64,000 nucleotides of DNA from Psilocybe azurescens (Eukaryota; Basidiomycota; Agaricomycetes; Agaricales; Agrocybaceae). The position numbers were made by a program, and so were the translations under genes. Under the pieces are notes generated by a model. It did not search any database and was not told where the DNA came from. It worked only from the letters and a program-made list of their open reading frames with translations. Below are positions 12,979 through 26,279 of the stretch, piece after piece (the stretch's first letter is position 1; every line of letters begins with the position of its first letter). The DNA is taken from NCBI GenBank assembly GCA_023853785.1, contig JAJIRX010000779.1, positions 310,001 through 374,000 on the forward strand, in the 5' to 3' direction.

Positions 12979-14739
12979 CTAAAGTATTCGGATGGGGATT
13001 CGGGCTCGAAGATCATCGGCTCCTAGCAGAACCGAAACATCGAGGTAATACTGATGGAAGATATATGGGTCAGCAACGATCAACTAATTCAATGAAGGGA
13101 AATCCAACGCACTTTAACGCTGACACCTCCCCAGTCTATACACGGTAGGATGTCTTTGTTCAGAGCAATCTTGGTTTTATGAAGGCCATCCGGTAGAGCA
13201 GCGATTGTCTCCAGAGATGGGTGACTCTCTTTGTCAAACAGTTTTCGAGGGCGTTTGGGGAAACCAATGCATAGATCGGTTTGAATAGTTCTCGTATCTG
13301 AAAATATTTTCGGGTTGACAGGAATCTGTGGCAAAGGCTTTTCTTGCGTGGCACTAGTGGCCACACTAGATGACCCATCGGAAGGACGTCGTGGCCTCAG
13401 CCGTGGCTGAGATTTAGCAACTCTTCGTAAGATCTTTGGACGGAAAGAGGTCTCTGATTCGTCACTGGAAGGGGTAGAAGGTGGCGTCGGGGGTAAGGTT
13501 GTTTTATCCGTGATGATGGTTTGACGGATCAACGACACTGAAATAGTTGCATCAGCTGCGATTTCTTTAGCCAGCTCAGTTGACCGCGGGGTTGTCGTAA
13601 ATACAACGAAGTAAGGAATGGAAGAGGTCCGAGAAAATGTCAGCTCAGTGGGAAGAGTGATCTGTGTCGAAACCGTGTATCAGCCACTGAAAGATGGTAT
13701 GAAGTTGAGATTGATGTACGCACAGCACACCGCACTGGTATCGGCCTGTCTGACTTTAGTGGCATCTCTAACCATGACTCCGGTGTAGTCGCTGATGCAT
13801 CAGCACATTGGAAGTCGGCATCGGGCTGGATTAGAAACGGTACCTCGAGGCTACGCGAGTCAGAAACTAAATAACGGGAGCGTCGTAAAATGAAAATAAC
13901 GTACTGAGATGGTATTTCTGTAGGATCGTTTGGTTCCCAATCAGCTATAACTTTATATGTAACCTCAAAGTAGTCCGGCGACGATGGGTCTTTTGCCGAA
14001 CTGAATGTTGCTGGCATCTCTTCACCTCGGCGAGTGCTTTCGGGGAGAGAAAATGAAAATGAATGGACCCGCTCAGAGCTATTGGCTGGGATGTTGATGC
14101 TAGTAATGCTGGGTCGACGCCTTACAAAGGCATCTCGGAACGCTGACCTCGCTGTACTAGTCTCGCCATTTGATATTGAAATGGTCGTCATTGAGGAAAG
14201 GAAGGTATACTGTTGAGCCTCAACAAGTATTGATGGTTCGTCCATATTCCCAGGTGGAAGGTATGTAAACGACCCTTGGATCTTTAACAGTCGTCTCAGT
14301 AAGCATTGAGCGGAAGGAGTAGGAAATACACATACTGAGATAGTCAACTTTCCTGTATGATGACAGCTGGAGTCGAGGCTGACCTTGCCAGTCACTTGGT
14401 CATGGTCACTGAATACCGCGACAGGCCCGCGTTCGTCTTCATGAACTTTCAATGATGGGCTGTATAATTGGAGTTCGAGCTTTGTAGAGCTATGTGGTAT
14501 ACGGTAAATTACATATTCGTATTCTATGTAGAGGTTACAACCAGCACGCACCGATACGTAGAAACATGTGAGTATATGGGTGCTGGCGCGAACTTGAAGT
14601 TAGGTCGAGCAGATTCACTAGACAAGTTGGTATTTGCACGGCGGCGCATGGAAGGGAACCGAATGTGTTCTTTTTCAACCGCAACGGAGGTAGGAACGAG
14701 GGCGTCAGACAGCGAAGCCTGGCCTTTGGAAGGAAACAT
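12979..14739 (-). CDS. arrestin-like N-terminal domain protein
   Basis: Probable alpha-arrestin-like adaptor of the agaricomycete type. ATG at 14739 (MFPSKGQASLSDALVPTS). Arrestin-fold segments: LELQLYSPSLKVHEDERGPV, GKVSLDSSCHHTGKLTISV, QGSFTYLPPG, FLSSMTTISIS, ERVHSFSFSLPE, then ITLPTELTFSRTSSIPYFVV, FTTTPRSTELAKEIAADATI, SVSLIRQTII, and the final strand YYLDVSVLLGADDLRARIPI ending at TAG 12979-12981. A Ser/Pro-rich insert (SSDESETSF.. to QEKPLPQIPV) sits between the two halves. The last intron (AAA|GTGCGT..CATCAG|TATTAC) was chosen because it restores the terminal strand. The first exon boundary near 14520-14565 is uncertain. No PY motif was identified, so a role in ubiquitin-ligase recruitment is only a family expectation. 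Confidence 0.72.
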
Positions 14740-17700
14740 GTTTTTTTAGGTCGGGGTACATATACCCAACAAGAAGACCATCTTTTAGGCGATACCAAAA
14801 GAAGCTCAGCAGGTACATGGAGCCTATTGACATAAACCACTGCAAAGCCAAAAAAAAATTAAATAAGATGATATGGATTCCATATGTGATCACTGATCAG
14901 ATTCGAAAACCCGACGAGCTGAGGACCGAAGGAATGGGTCCAACATTTGTAAAATCCTGAAACAGATTACATAGAGGTCAGAAACCAAGATGGGGATTCG
15001 CAAAATCTCACGCCTCCACACATACCCTCGCTCATGTGTTCCTAATGGAAACTGCCAACACATCCGTAAAAAGCAAAGATTTCCACACGGTTTCTTTGCG
15101 ATGTCATGGCATCGGGACAAGTTGCAACAATTCCAATCACTAGAAGATAGGTTGTTGTAGGATTACCGTCTTCGAACAGCCAATAAAAGCAATGATTCCA
15201 GTCTATCTGTCCAAAAAGTTTCGACGGGTCCCATGGAAGTTATTTCAAGGCCTCTGACAGAGTGGGTGTAACATTCTAGACGACGACATTGGTCTTGGTT
15301 GGGCGTTGCAAAGGGAAGTACTGTGGCACGTGCCTGATCCTCCTTGGGAGTACGCGCCGGCTAGCAAATCAGGATCAGGCGCGTCGCAATGATCCGTCCC
15401 AGATCCATCGCAAGCGTTGCTCACACGTAACTGGTTGTTTTGAATGCCTCAAGAGTTGCTCAAGAGTTAAGAGGCGGCACGAGGATATCACCCCCACATT
15501 GAGTAATAGTTGCGCTCTCTCGACCCTGTCATAAAAGCCAAATGTTCCCTACAATCACTGATTTTTTCCGTTCTCTCAATGATCCTTGAGTTCTTATCTT
15601 GCCATGCATACGGTGACTATCCTACTCTACAAACTTCACCGTTTATTATAAGCACTTATTCGTATGATTGCAATTCGACTACGACTCAAATTTGACGGTA
15701 GTCATAGCATTTATTGCTACTGGAGTTCTGATAACCATCGACCGAGAATGTCGAAGATATGGACGAAGTGATAGAAAGCTAAAATCCATTCGAGGAAGAA
15801 ATTATGCGAAATCTAGGCAAAACAGTCTCACTTCAGGAGAAGCCATCTTTGTAGTGCGGTCAGTGAATCAATTGGACGAGAACTGGTGGCCAGTGCTTAA
15901 AGCAAAAGGAAATGAGTCAAACCAAAATAAGCTAAGAAATCTCGTGCGGAGGTGTGGTGAGCATCTGTACATATATTTTAGGCATATTCACCGTATGAGC
16001 TTATAAATAGTTGACTATCACTGCCGTTTAAAGCATCTTGGAGGGAGGAGAAATGTTTAGTTCTTTGTCGGTTCTGATGAACGAGTGAGAAAGTCCCGCC
16101 ACAAGTTGTCATTATTCCGGGGGAGCAGGGTGGATGGGTTGCCTGAAATTGTTGCGTGTGGACATTCATCGCATTCTGAGCGAGGTCTTCTCCGGAGGGA
16201 CGTCCAAGGGGATGAACCATCTACCGTTTAGCCATACATATATGTATTGATGTGCTACACGTCCAAATGCCTAAACGTCGACCCACCTGTAGATTATAGG
16301 ACGTTGCCTCCGGATTTCAAAGATCGCCAACGGAACGAAGAAAGTGTAGGCCCACTGAGACCGGGGACCATAGCCGATGCGCAGAGAATCACTACCGATT
16401 GACCTTTGACGGGACCGAAGAGTCTGGTGTTGAATAGATTTTCGAGTATGTATTGACCTTCTCCCTTTGCGACGGAATGTTGAATAGCAGGATCTCATGA
16501 CGCAGAGCAATATCTATTCATAGGTTGGGTGTTGCACATCCACCTTGGAGCTTCCCTGCTCGTGTGATGCGTACCCTCATTCGAACGTTCACAAGCTCAG
16601 TGGCTATTTGGGGCGTCAGAGAAACCTTTTTTTTTTTTTTGAAAGAAGCATACACTGCACGATTGAAAGACAGAAGTTGAGTCTGTTGAGAGAGCGTGGG
16701 CTTGGCCAGTGGCAAATTGGACGAATCAATTGGACAGTAAATATGAATGTCTCCCATGTCCGCAATTAAAGTTGGAACCCATGACCGACCATAGCCAATA
16801 TCATACTATCCGGAAAAGAGACCCAAGAATACGCAGGACAGCAAATACTGCGTAAGAGCCGGCTGCTGGGATTCAACGATTTTGCAGACGTTGGAATTGG
16901 TCGCCAGTTATTATTTCGGGGGCGACCGACGACTACCGACGTCGAGTCCGGCTATTTCCTCATTGCCTATTAGACAGAATGGGGAGCCTTGGAGAGCCCA
17001 GAGTGAGCCATTGAAGCCATCTGATCAGCCGTTATCTGGCGTTCAATTAGGAGTTTGGGAGAGATTGAGGTATATTGAGATCCCCACAATCTGTCAGAAA
17101 AATCCAATCGAAGGTCTCGGATGAACTGGATGAGAAGAATCACCGCCCGTGCGCTCCGGCATATGACTGCCAATGGTCACCGATACGCCACGAGATTCCA
17201 GATGCTGGAGCAGATACAGATGTACAAAAGACACCGAGGGATTTTTCACATATTGCATTTTTGGGTTCAACCGTTCAGTATGCTCGGGATGGAGTGAAAG
17301 GCAAGTGAAAGGTAGAGACAATCCTAGTCGTGATAGATAGTAAGACCAAGAGGAACCTAGAGGAACATCAGGGAACATCCTGTAACATCCATGTGTTGCA
17401 AATCCCATCGTAGGATTTGAAACGCTGGTGAAAAGGCATTCCTGAATTGGCTAAAGGTTGAGAGTTCAAATTCAAAGTTCACTCTAAGTTCACTATAAAC
17501 AACTCCCAAAAAGACCACATGATGACATCTTTCAGGTTCGAATATTCAAAGTACTCGTCTATTTGGATAAAAGTGGATTGACCAAGCCTGGGACGTGTTG
17601 GATGGCAGAAGCGGAGCTCCAAACACAGTGCTAGGGTGGAAGGGAGCAAATTGAACGTCGTCCCTTGGGCAACCAGAGAACGGCTGCCACTGGCTACTAC

Positions 17701-17824
17701 CATCCGGGGATCGCCGAAGGAAATGCTGAGATTAGATTGTGCCCGCTGAACACTGTTGACTACTGCTGCCCTAGCTTTTACAAGCCCACCACAACTATTC
17801 AATCACAGTCAGATCTACTGAGAT
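14740..17824. other. 3.1-kb gene-poor spacer
   Basis: Upstream regions of the arrestin-like gene (-) and the MAT2B-like gene (+). Short ORFs (for example 15668-16006 +) show no family resemblance. A T15 run lies near 16627-16641. No terminal repeats or RNA gene recognised. Confidence 0.4.
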
Positions 17825-19090
17825 ATGAAAGTCGTTGTGACAGGTATAAACTATATTCTTCCCAGGTTTGAATCAAACTAAAGACGGACATTATAGGTGC
17901 ATCTGGAGTTCTGGGATCAGCGGTGTTGGGCGCATTCAAAAATGCAGGGTTTGATGCTATTGGACTGGCCAACTCGCGAGTCGGCGCCGGTCTTGAGAAA
18001 TTGGACCTCACAAACCGCGAAGACGTAGATACTTTCTTCCATAAGACCAGGCCTAACTGTAACTTATCCTTGGCCTTCATCTATCTTCACATGATCTCAT
18101 GTTATTTGTTTGTCAGGGGTGATACACTGTGCAGCTGAACGACGGCCAGACATTGCTGAAAGGGTGCGCGGACCTTCAAATATTCCCTTGACAATTGCCT
18201 GACATTTTCTAAGGACCCGGCGGCGGCGCAACGCGTAAGATATGACCATATTCACCCTTTCTATACGTACTCACCAATGTGACTCTAGTTGAATGCAGAA
18301 GTTCCTGGGCATTTGGCTTCCCTGTCCAAAGCACTGAAATTCAAATTAGTATATATTTCGACGGGTAAGCTCTCTTCTGTCATTGCAGAGCGGATGATTC
18401 AATAAGCTTGCAATAGACTATGTTTTCGACGGCACATCTCCTCCGTACATCCCTTCTTCTTCTACTAACCCTCTCCAATTGTATGGCCGTTCTAAAAGAG
18501 ACGGAGAAGTCGCCATTTTGGGAGTTGACGGCGCCAAAGTAATCATTCTGAGAGTGCCTGTGCTGTAAGTTTCTACCGCGAACCTCCATTTATCAGAACT
18601 TGCCACATACCCTTTCAGATACGGACCCGCCCCTCAGAACTCGGACTCTGCTATTAACATACTGCTCGATGTCGTTCAAGATCAATCCGGGAAAACGTAT
18701 AAAATGGATCACTACGCCACACGATATCCCACAAACGTCCTAGACATCGCCGACTTCTTGGTGCGTCTGACGGGTGAGCAGATCTGATGTTCATGTTTCT
18801 GCTCTGCGACTTATGGCAACACAGGTTTGAAAAAACCTGTGCCACCAATCCTCCATTACTCTGCAGACGAACCATTTACCAAATACGAAATCTGTCTTAC
18901 GTTCGCGAAGATTCTAGGCCTTCCGCACAAACACATAATTCCGGATGCGGAAGCGCCCACCGGAGAGGGTGCTACAACCCGCCCTCGAGACTGCCACTTG
19001 TATACTCGAGAAACAGAAGATCTAGGAGTGGAAGGTGGTCTCGGACTTTCCTTATTCGAAGAATGGTGGACGGGTTATCTCAAGAAATAA
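17825..19090 (+). CDS. MAT2B / RmlD-like NAD(P)-dependent SDR
   Basis: Extended short-chain dehydrogenase related to methionine adenosyltransferase regulatory subunit beta and dTDP-4-dehydrorhamnose reductase (RmlD fold). The first exon is MKVVVT and the intron 17844-17896 splits the Rossmann motif, which reads VVVTGASGVLGSAVL. Then LDLTNREDVDTFF, CVIHCAAERRPD, the active-site stretch KLVYISTDYVFDGTSPPY with YGRSKRDGE (Y-x3-K), VIILRVPVLYGP, and the C-terminal ILHYSADEPFTKYEICLTFA and IIPDAEAPTGEGATTRPRDC, typical of MAT2B-like fungal proteins. It ends GYLKK-TAA. Introns are about 50-65 nt and one exon is very short (around 18215-18235). Whether it binds a catalytic MAT subunit cannot be told from sequence. 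Confidence 0.8.
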
Positions 19091-21699
19091 GAAATAATCA
19101 AGAAGCATCACTCTAATGAATGTATGTTCCTTCCGCTTCCATACGATCTACAATCGAATGAACTTTCATTTCAACGCGACTCTAGGTATTTGTACGTAGT
19201 GCACCCGACCTTTTTCATCCTTAACTTGATGGCTACGTCATTACAAAACTATTTATGTGCTATGTTGGACATCCTTCTTCGCTTGCCTCGTCCTATTATA
19301 TGGTTGCGTTTTGATCCATTATCTTTCAACTGATCCGTCGAACACGAGGAGTGGGTCGTGGATGTCGGCAACTATGGCCAACGCGGTCTCTATTGACTAT
19401 TAACACATTCTCTCTTAGAATATGTACACTGACCGGTTATCACAGGTAATTACTCTTATCTTATCCCACATCTCGGAACCTTTGCATCCACTCGAGAACT
19501 CTTATCGGTATTATTTCATTATGAAATCTACTTCAGAATGTCTAGAGTTGCTATTCATCTTATGACTGGTTAGGAAGCACTCGATAAGGTAACTCAATGA
19601 TACCTTGACTTGAACAGAGGCAGCAACTCCATGGCAGATGCGATACGGTGGTGTAAGTATATTTGCTCTACTCTAATGGAAAGAAATAGATAACGCCTTT
19701 GCTTAATCCTGTGCTGATTTAGAACACCACTCTTAAGTCTCTGCTCTTATTTATGATATACTTGTGGCACGGATTCTAGTTGGCATGCACGTCGAGCTTT
19801 CCAGGGCTAATCTTAGTGACTTTATTCTCGGCCCAGAAAGCCGAATGCTCCTGTCTTTGCAGACAGGCAAAATGGAGGTCTTCAGATTTCTTGTTTTCTC
19901 CAGGCCACAAGAAAGTATCTGGGTCTCCATGGGAGCACTGATACTGCTCGTGACTATGGATTCCTTTGACCTTCATCATAAATGTCATTATCCACAATTG
20001 ACAGGCCGGGGATCTGAGTTACTTCGTGTCTAGTCAGGTCCAGTCAGTCAAACACTATACGCTATGACAATAATTCCAATTACACACGTGCAAGTACTGA
20101 CTCCACGTATGACCTTGTATGACGCAGAAGAGCATTAGAGCATTTAATCTTTAAGAGGTCTTTTCCTTTCTTGGATGAGTCCGAAGTGCTTAGGATAGCA
20201 ACAACGGGATGCCCGACCTTATTGACATGGTGATTTAGTTGTTGATCCAGTAGGTGGGTCATTCTCTGGTCTACCGTACATAAAGCTTTTTTTTTGACCA
20301 TTAGACCACTAGATGCTCCCGCTAGGTGTGTGTAATGCCTCTAGAATCCACACATATTTTTATGCGGTTAATCCACTCCCACATTACATGTGTAGAAACC
20401 TAGAGAAATCCGTTGCAAGATTGCTATTCCTTACCCGTGACCGTCGTCTTTAGATTTCTGGGAGGATTCGAGCAACACACCGAGGTTCTTCAACCGACAA
20501 TCTCAAGGTCTACAATCCTGTACCGATTTGGCACCTTTGGTCAAGTACCCAGGTGGAGCATACTTGGGCGCTCTGTATTGCGATCTGTTGAGATTCCTTG
20601 ACTGCAATATAGGCGTGGGTAGGATTTATGTGTCTCGGACATAATCGACTACTTGTTGGCTACTCATTAATGATTATTGCCTCTCCAGATCCCCGCCCTT
20701 TTCTCGTACTCTATCTAAATAAATATGACGAGTATCTATTGAATATGTATGTACACACACCTGTCCTGAGAGATACAGCTACCAGTTAATTACTGCTGTG
20801 CATTTGATCTACAAGTGGTTATGAAGTTGTCAGTTCAAGACACTCGAAGGATATTATAGGCTAGAAATATTCTCTCGCTCTTGTATGATACTTCAACGAT
20901 GTGCCTGGATTTAAAATTTCTCGTGAATTATCGAAGGTAAAGAATACATTATCAGGTGATGCTGACGGTGATATTGACCCTTTTATGCACCACCGTACCA
21001 CTATTTCCGTCCCTCACGGTACAACACAGAGAATCAGTGTAACAAAACGTACGGGACGATATATGTTGCAAAGTAATGCAACTAGACAGTTCATTATTGA
21101 AACACCTAAATATTGATTGCAGGTTCAGCTTACTCTAGGTCTCTACTAGCAAAGGTGATATCCGGCCAATTTAATCCGACTTCCTGGCGCGCGGCGTGCA
21201 CGTCGCGTCTAATAAAAATACACGTGATGAGATATTTACTTACTAAGTAAGCATTCAGGGAACTTTCTCTGCCACGCGGAAGCCATGCGTTTCAGGCGGA
21301 AGCAAAAGTTGGGATATGTCTAAATGGTGATTTGAGCAATTGAACGCCAGTCGAGAACTTCGAGGATAGGTTTTATCAGCAAACCTAGCTAAGTAACACT
21401 ACACAGCACTATATAGGAGGGGACCTTTACTATGACACTAGGGCATGCTATATAGTACTATAGTCCTCGGTAGCATCATTTTGCTCTATTTTTAACACAA
21501 AAGAATCAGGATTTGCTGATGACTTGCTCTATGCTCTATTTTACTTCACCATCGTGTTTCGTGACACTGATGTGAGCAGCGTGATAGTTCTAGGCTTTGC
21601 GGTCACTGATGCCCAAAGGACAACGACCTACATTGATCTACAACATCTTATACACGATTCTCTCTTTTAACCGACTATCACAAAGAAGGTCAACCATGA
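19091..21699. other. gene-poor AT-rich stretch
   Basis: 2.6 kb without a supported gene. One plus-strand ORF near 20901-21116 (GFKISRELSKVKNTLSGDAD..) begins with an ATG and has codon-like composition, but matches nothing I recognise. No terminal repeats detected by eye. Confidence 0.35.
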
Positions 21700-23413
21700 A
21701 TGGCTCTGCGATTAGTAGGTGGGTTAATTCGCATTCAAATTAAATCGCGGTGTAAACCGACATAAGGTAGAAGACGGTGGTCTGTCCAGCAATATACTCT
21801 ATGAACGCCTGACTCCTATTGGTGTGGTCTCGTACATGCCACCTCGAATATTGTTTCTGGCTAGTTTAGAAAAATCACTCTTTCTCAATGTGGATGAGTA
21901 CGCTTTTTTGTCCAGGCAGCAATCTGGAGTAAGTGAATTTGCATCAGTTGTTCGCACTCTCTGAGATATGACTCTTTGCTCAGGCATCACCGTTCCACAA
22001 TGGTACGTGCAATTTCTCCTGTCATCATACCAAACGCCTGAAAATATTGATTTGGCTTTCAGTACCTTTTCAAGTATGTTTATCCCAGTATCACCTTCTG
22101 TGGATTACGAAGCTGAGGGCCACCACTAGTCAGAAAACCGGTCCTCTAAAACTGAAGATGTTTGTAAGCTTCAATAGTGCTTATCGTCACTCTTACCTCT
22201 TTAAACAATTATGCGATTGGTGGCCATTTTATGGTAAGAATCTGATTAAAAGCATTGGAGCCTGACCCGTTTATTGCCAATTAGGGCACTGAACGCTTTA
22301 CATCAAGCCTTTGCTACTGTTCTCGGTAACAGATGATTTTCTAACTCTATGTAGCCGTGCTTAAATATGCTTCTGGCCTGACGCGGCAATTTACAGCTCT
22401 CAGACTTTATTCCAATGGCGTGGTTTGGAGCACGTTTGACAAGTCACAGTTAATGTTTAGCGTAAGTTTTTGTCGTATACTAAGTAGCTGAAAGGCTCTG
22501 GCGTCGATACTATCCCAATCATTTCATGTCTATCAAATCTTCATATGTGCATTTGAATTATTCAGCCTTCTCTGACGCTCATACCCCTGAAAGTACAACG
22601 CAAAGTTTCTTCAAGAGACTTAGGCACATTATCCCAATCATATCCGTACGTCCCAATCGCTTTCATTAACTGTACACAACGTTTAAATGCGTGCGCTTAT
22701 ATCCGCCATTCCACTAAGCGCCATTCATTCTATTCCAGCTAGGTGTGTATCCAGAATATCGGATATTTTGGAAAAGTATAATTTACTCTTAATAGTCCCA
22801 GTGCTACCTTCAGATCAGTTCCGAAGATGCGAGATTGCACACAGATTACTCAACCATTCGGCAATACTGCTTTATAATGTGGGCGTATTTTCCGCTGCCG
22901 ATTTCCTCAACCCTACAGCTGATGTAGTTAGTCGATTTCGTCTTCCGCAGGTGTGTATGTATGTGCTCTCAAGGGAGATATGTTTCCAGAGGTTCTGATC
23001 AACGTGCTCGAACTTATTCTCAGTCACACTTGGGGTTAACATTGCTATTAATTGGTCAATATTCTTGTGCCTTGCGATACACCTCTGGAAATTCTGCTTT
23101 GGAGAGAGGCTGGGCTTTGAGCAGTGCGGCTTGGTTCTTCCTATGACAAATAATCTGACTTGCGATTTTGATTCAGAAAAACGTCGCTCTTTTGGAGGGC
23201 CTTCTTCTTTTCGGTCAACACTGGGCTTTGGACTGTTATCTATTCCGTCTTGACCTTTGTGATGGTATGTCTCTCCTTTCAAATCATACTACAGTTATTT
23301 CCAATCAGTCGTTTGCTGCCAGTTTTGGCGTCTGCCTGTCAGAAGTACCTATATCGTCCTTCATTTTCACTGCCTTGCTCCGTTCTTCGCCGCTAGTGTA
23401 CTTGCAAATCTGA
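21700..23413 (+). pseudogene. unidentified multi-exon gene or relic
   Basis: A run of plus-strand open segments separated by plausible GT..AG introns: GLSSNILYERLTPIGVVSYM to FLSRQQSG (donor GTAAGTG at 21927), RALNALHQAFATVL, then LKYASGLTRQFTALRLYSNG (22358 on), LIPLKVQRKVSSRDLGTLSQ, SDILEKYNLLLIVPVLPSDQ with ILLYNVGVFSAADFLNP, and NVALLEGLLLFGQHWALDCY near 23178-23260. The pattern looks like a real intron-rich gene, but the exons do not all join in frame and no domain is recognised. It may be a decayed gene, or an intact gene broken by the single-base errors seen elsewhere here. Function unknown. Confidence 0.25.
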
Positions 23414-23800
23414 ATTCCCGAGAGTACCTGCGGTCAGAGGGTGGCCATGCCTTCCTTCCATCACGACCCGGATTACCCGAGACAGTGAGTAGATTTCTAA
23501 CTGGCATGATAGGTGACATCCGCTAATTTTGGCTGTTTGTGGCAAAACGCGGGTTTAGAGTTCCATTTTACATTAACCTCACCCACAGCTCGAGCAGAAG
23601 TACAATCAGAGGAGAAACTGTCGTATCATTAACAATTGAGTATTGATACATATGTAATAATAACAGGGGAGTACACATAAACACTCCTAACACTCCTTGT
23701 CATACATACAGTCAAGAATAAGAAACAGGATTTCGAACGTCAAAAAACCCTTTTTTGAACAAAGACTTTACATTTTTCTACCTTTTACCCCTTGCCACTA

Positions 23801-25200
23801 TTAGATACACATCATGAGCTCGCATCCTTTGATTTGTAAATTCTTTGTCCGATGAAAAAGTCGTATTACATACTTTAGCGCATTAATTCGACTCACGGCG
23901 ACTATCGCACGGGGTCTACTTATTACCACCTTGCACACTGTCATACCATGGCCCAAAAAGGTCCAACGGACGATCATGGGGATAAAACCCAGGCCGGGTA
24001 TGTACCCCGCGTTCTGATAGAGAACGCTCAATTGATAACCACGAAAACAAGAGTTTATAAAGAACTCACGGGTTGCTGAAGCGGAGAAACCGCGGAAAGC
24101 GAATCGTTCACATTCTCGATTCAGTCCGTCAATTGAACATTTGAGAAACCTCTGTCGGAGCCAATATCCCCGGATGTTCAGGTTGACAAGGATTGTAACC
24201 AAGTAGAGCGGTTAAAGCATGTGGTAATACGAATAATGGCTGAACATCGATGGCGAAAGTCGCGTAAATCTGCTGGACTGTCAAGCGTATTGGATAAGGG
24301 AAGGGGCCAGTATGACTTACGATAAAAACAATGAGAATTGCAAGGATAGCGGTCCACATTCCAATATGTTGATAGAGAGTATTATGAGTTGTCGAAGCAT
24401 GGTTGTCGTCCTACTCTGCGTATCAGCGCAGGCTCACAAAACGAAGAAAGTCTATTGTGATTTCAGTATTTTTTGCGACTCATATATTGGTTCGACAAAA
24501 GACTAAGAGCGATACAGATCAGTACGTCGACAGCTGCCCCTACTACAAGTGTAGAAATTAGGAGCACCTGTGCAATGTAAGTACAAGGATTGCATACGTT
24601 TGGTTCTCTGACGTACCTTCTCAACTTGAAGATTGAGGATATGAATGTAAACATCTGGAACATCGTCCTTATGGACAGTAGGGAGCAAAGCTTCTCAAAT
24701 CAGCAGATTCTTGTCGTTGACTGATGGGATGACCGACCCATTGGAAGAACTACATATCGGCCAACCTTACTCAATGAGATTGTATTGAAATTAGGATTAT
24801 ACTCGATTTACCCAATTGGAAGCAGAGAATAAGGACCTATTAGTTTAAAGAATAGTAGACTTTCAAATAGATAGGTTGAACGAACCGAGTCAGCAAGTAA
24901 TCGAGACATACCGCAATGAAGGGTATAACCCGAAATCTTCCTGAAACTGAAGGTAGAAGTATGAATAATAACTAAAAGGTTTCTATCTCGAACACGTACA
25001 ATCCCATGCCCTGAAAATAAAATAACCTTGAGCTGTGATGGTCACAAGCGCCTGCAGAATCCAAGTCAGGCTTGAGATATATTAGCGTGCTGTTGAAGGG
25101 GGGACACTCACAGAAGCTACATATAACATCTTGAAATAGGTGAATATACGATGATATAATATCGTCGAAATAGATGACATACAGCATCTCCAAAGCTAAT
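23801..25200 (-). pseudogene. DUF6534-like multi-pass membrane protein, decayed
   Basis: Fragments in the order expected for the agaricomycete seven-helix DUF6533/DUF6534 family. ILQALVTITAQGYFIFRAW lies near 25010-25070. STLVVGAAVDVLICIALSLL is in the exon at 24463-24663. LRQLIILSINIGMWTAILAI is near 24340-24400, and LVTILVNLNIRGYWLRQR (family 'LLATLNxR' end) lies at about 24130-24200. The segment just before the last motif, in the matching frame, contains a TAA stop (YYHML-stop-PLYLVTILV). N-terminal helices were not found intact. It could be a pseudogene or a gene damaged by consensus errors. The ligand or function of this family is unknown. Confidence 0.4.
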
Positions 25201-26148
25201 TTGAGAAAGAACTAAGTGAAGCCCGAGTCGATAGACAGCAGCCATTCACGGTATACGACAAACGTTTCCGACTGAAACGGTCCCAAAGTGGTGGTTGATT
25301 CACAGTCGAGGTAACTTGGTATATCGTCTAGAACAGCCGTACTGGTTCCCATACACTACCCAATCAATCCCAGATAAGCTCGGACTGCAGGGAAACCGCT
25401 GTACATGACTCACGCTAACCAGGCACCCAGATAATGCAGTATTATTGAAAGACAAACTACTTTTGAGTAGTTGGGTTTACCATCAATTTAATACGAATAG
25501 ACGAAGATCCATTGCTGACAGAGGAGTGTCAGAAAACCGTGTTATATAATGTGTATGCGGCACGGCATACCTGTAGAAAAACTGGGATCTTGAGGAAGGT
25601 ATTTGATTGAGTGAGGCCATCTTCCTGACTAAGATCAAATACTCACACCTAATGTATTCCAATACCTATGGAGTTTAATTAATGACTGAAGGTATTGGCA
25701 GAGCAGGCGCACACCCCACAAAGTGCTCGCGGTCACTGTATTGGTGGCCAAAAACCTTCCGAGAACCCCGGGGCCGTAGTAGGTGTTGTAGTTATCAGCT
25801 AGGTGGCAGCCTCTCCAAGTCTAGACAACGAGGGTTTATAGAACTGAAGGTGAAAGTGGAAGTAAAGAGAAATGGCTATTGGCTTCCAAACGGTCGGATA
25901 GCAGGATGGATTGTCGGCAGTCGTCGATAAACCGAGGTCTTAATTGACGAAGTCGAAGCGGCAAGCGATATATATCATTGCCCATGCGTTTCCGCGCGGC
26001 ATGCTCGGAATAAGCCTGGGACGGCAGCATATACCCAGAAGGTACAATATTCTAAACCTCCTCGAAGGATTACGAAGTGGTGTTGGACTGGAGTGGAAAA
26101 AGTTTCTTAACTGGGAAGCGTCATTTGATGTGGTTGGTGGTGATTTAG
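25201..26148. other. intergenic
   Basis: Possible remnants of the 5' end of the DUF6534-like relic and upstream DNA of the small gene at 26280. Short ORFs only; nothing supported. Confidence 0.4.
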
Positions 26149-26182
26149 TGACATCATGTCCATCCAGCACCACCTGATGTCA
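26149..26182. promoter_or_regulatory. inverted pair of TGACATCA (CRE/ATF-like) sites
   Basis: TGACATCA at 26149-26156 and its reverse complement TGATGTCA at 26175-26182, about 100-130 bp before the ATG at 26280. A TATA-like ACATAAAAC follows near 26211. TGACATCA is close to bZIP (ATF/CREB-type) sites; functional binding is inferred. Confidence 0.35.
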
Positions 26183-26279
26183 TCTAGCCCAAAATATACT
26201 CGGCTGGCTACATAAAACCTGTTTTCAGTTCCAATTCGACCCACACCAAAGTCTAGCACTTACGATTATCAGCATCACA

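Noticed and set aside
12693..13148. 151-aa plus-strand ORF
   Set aside because: It overlaps the last exon and intron of the arrestin-like gene on the other strand, has no family resemblance, and the minus-strand exons explain the DNA better.
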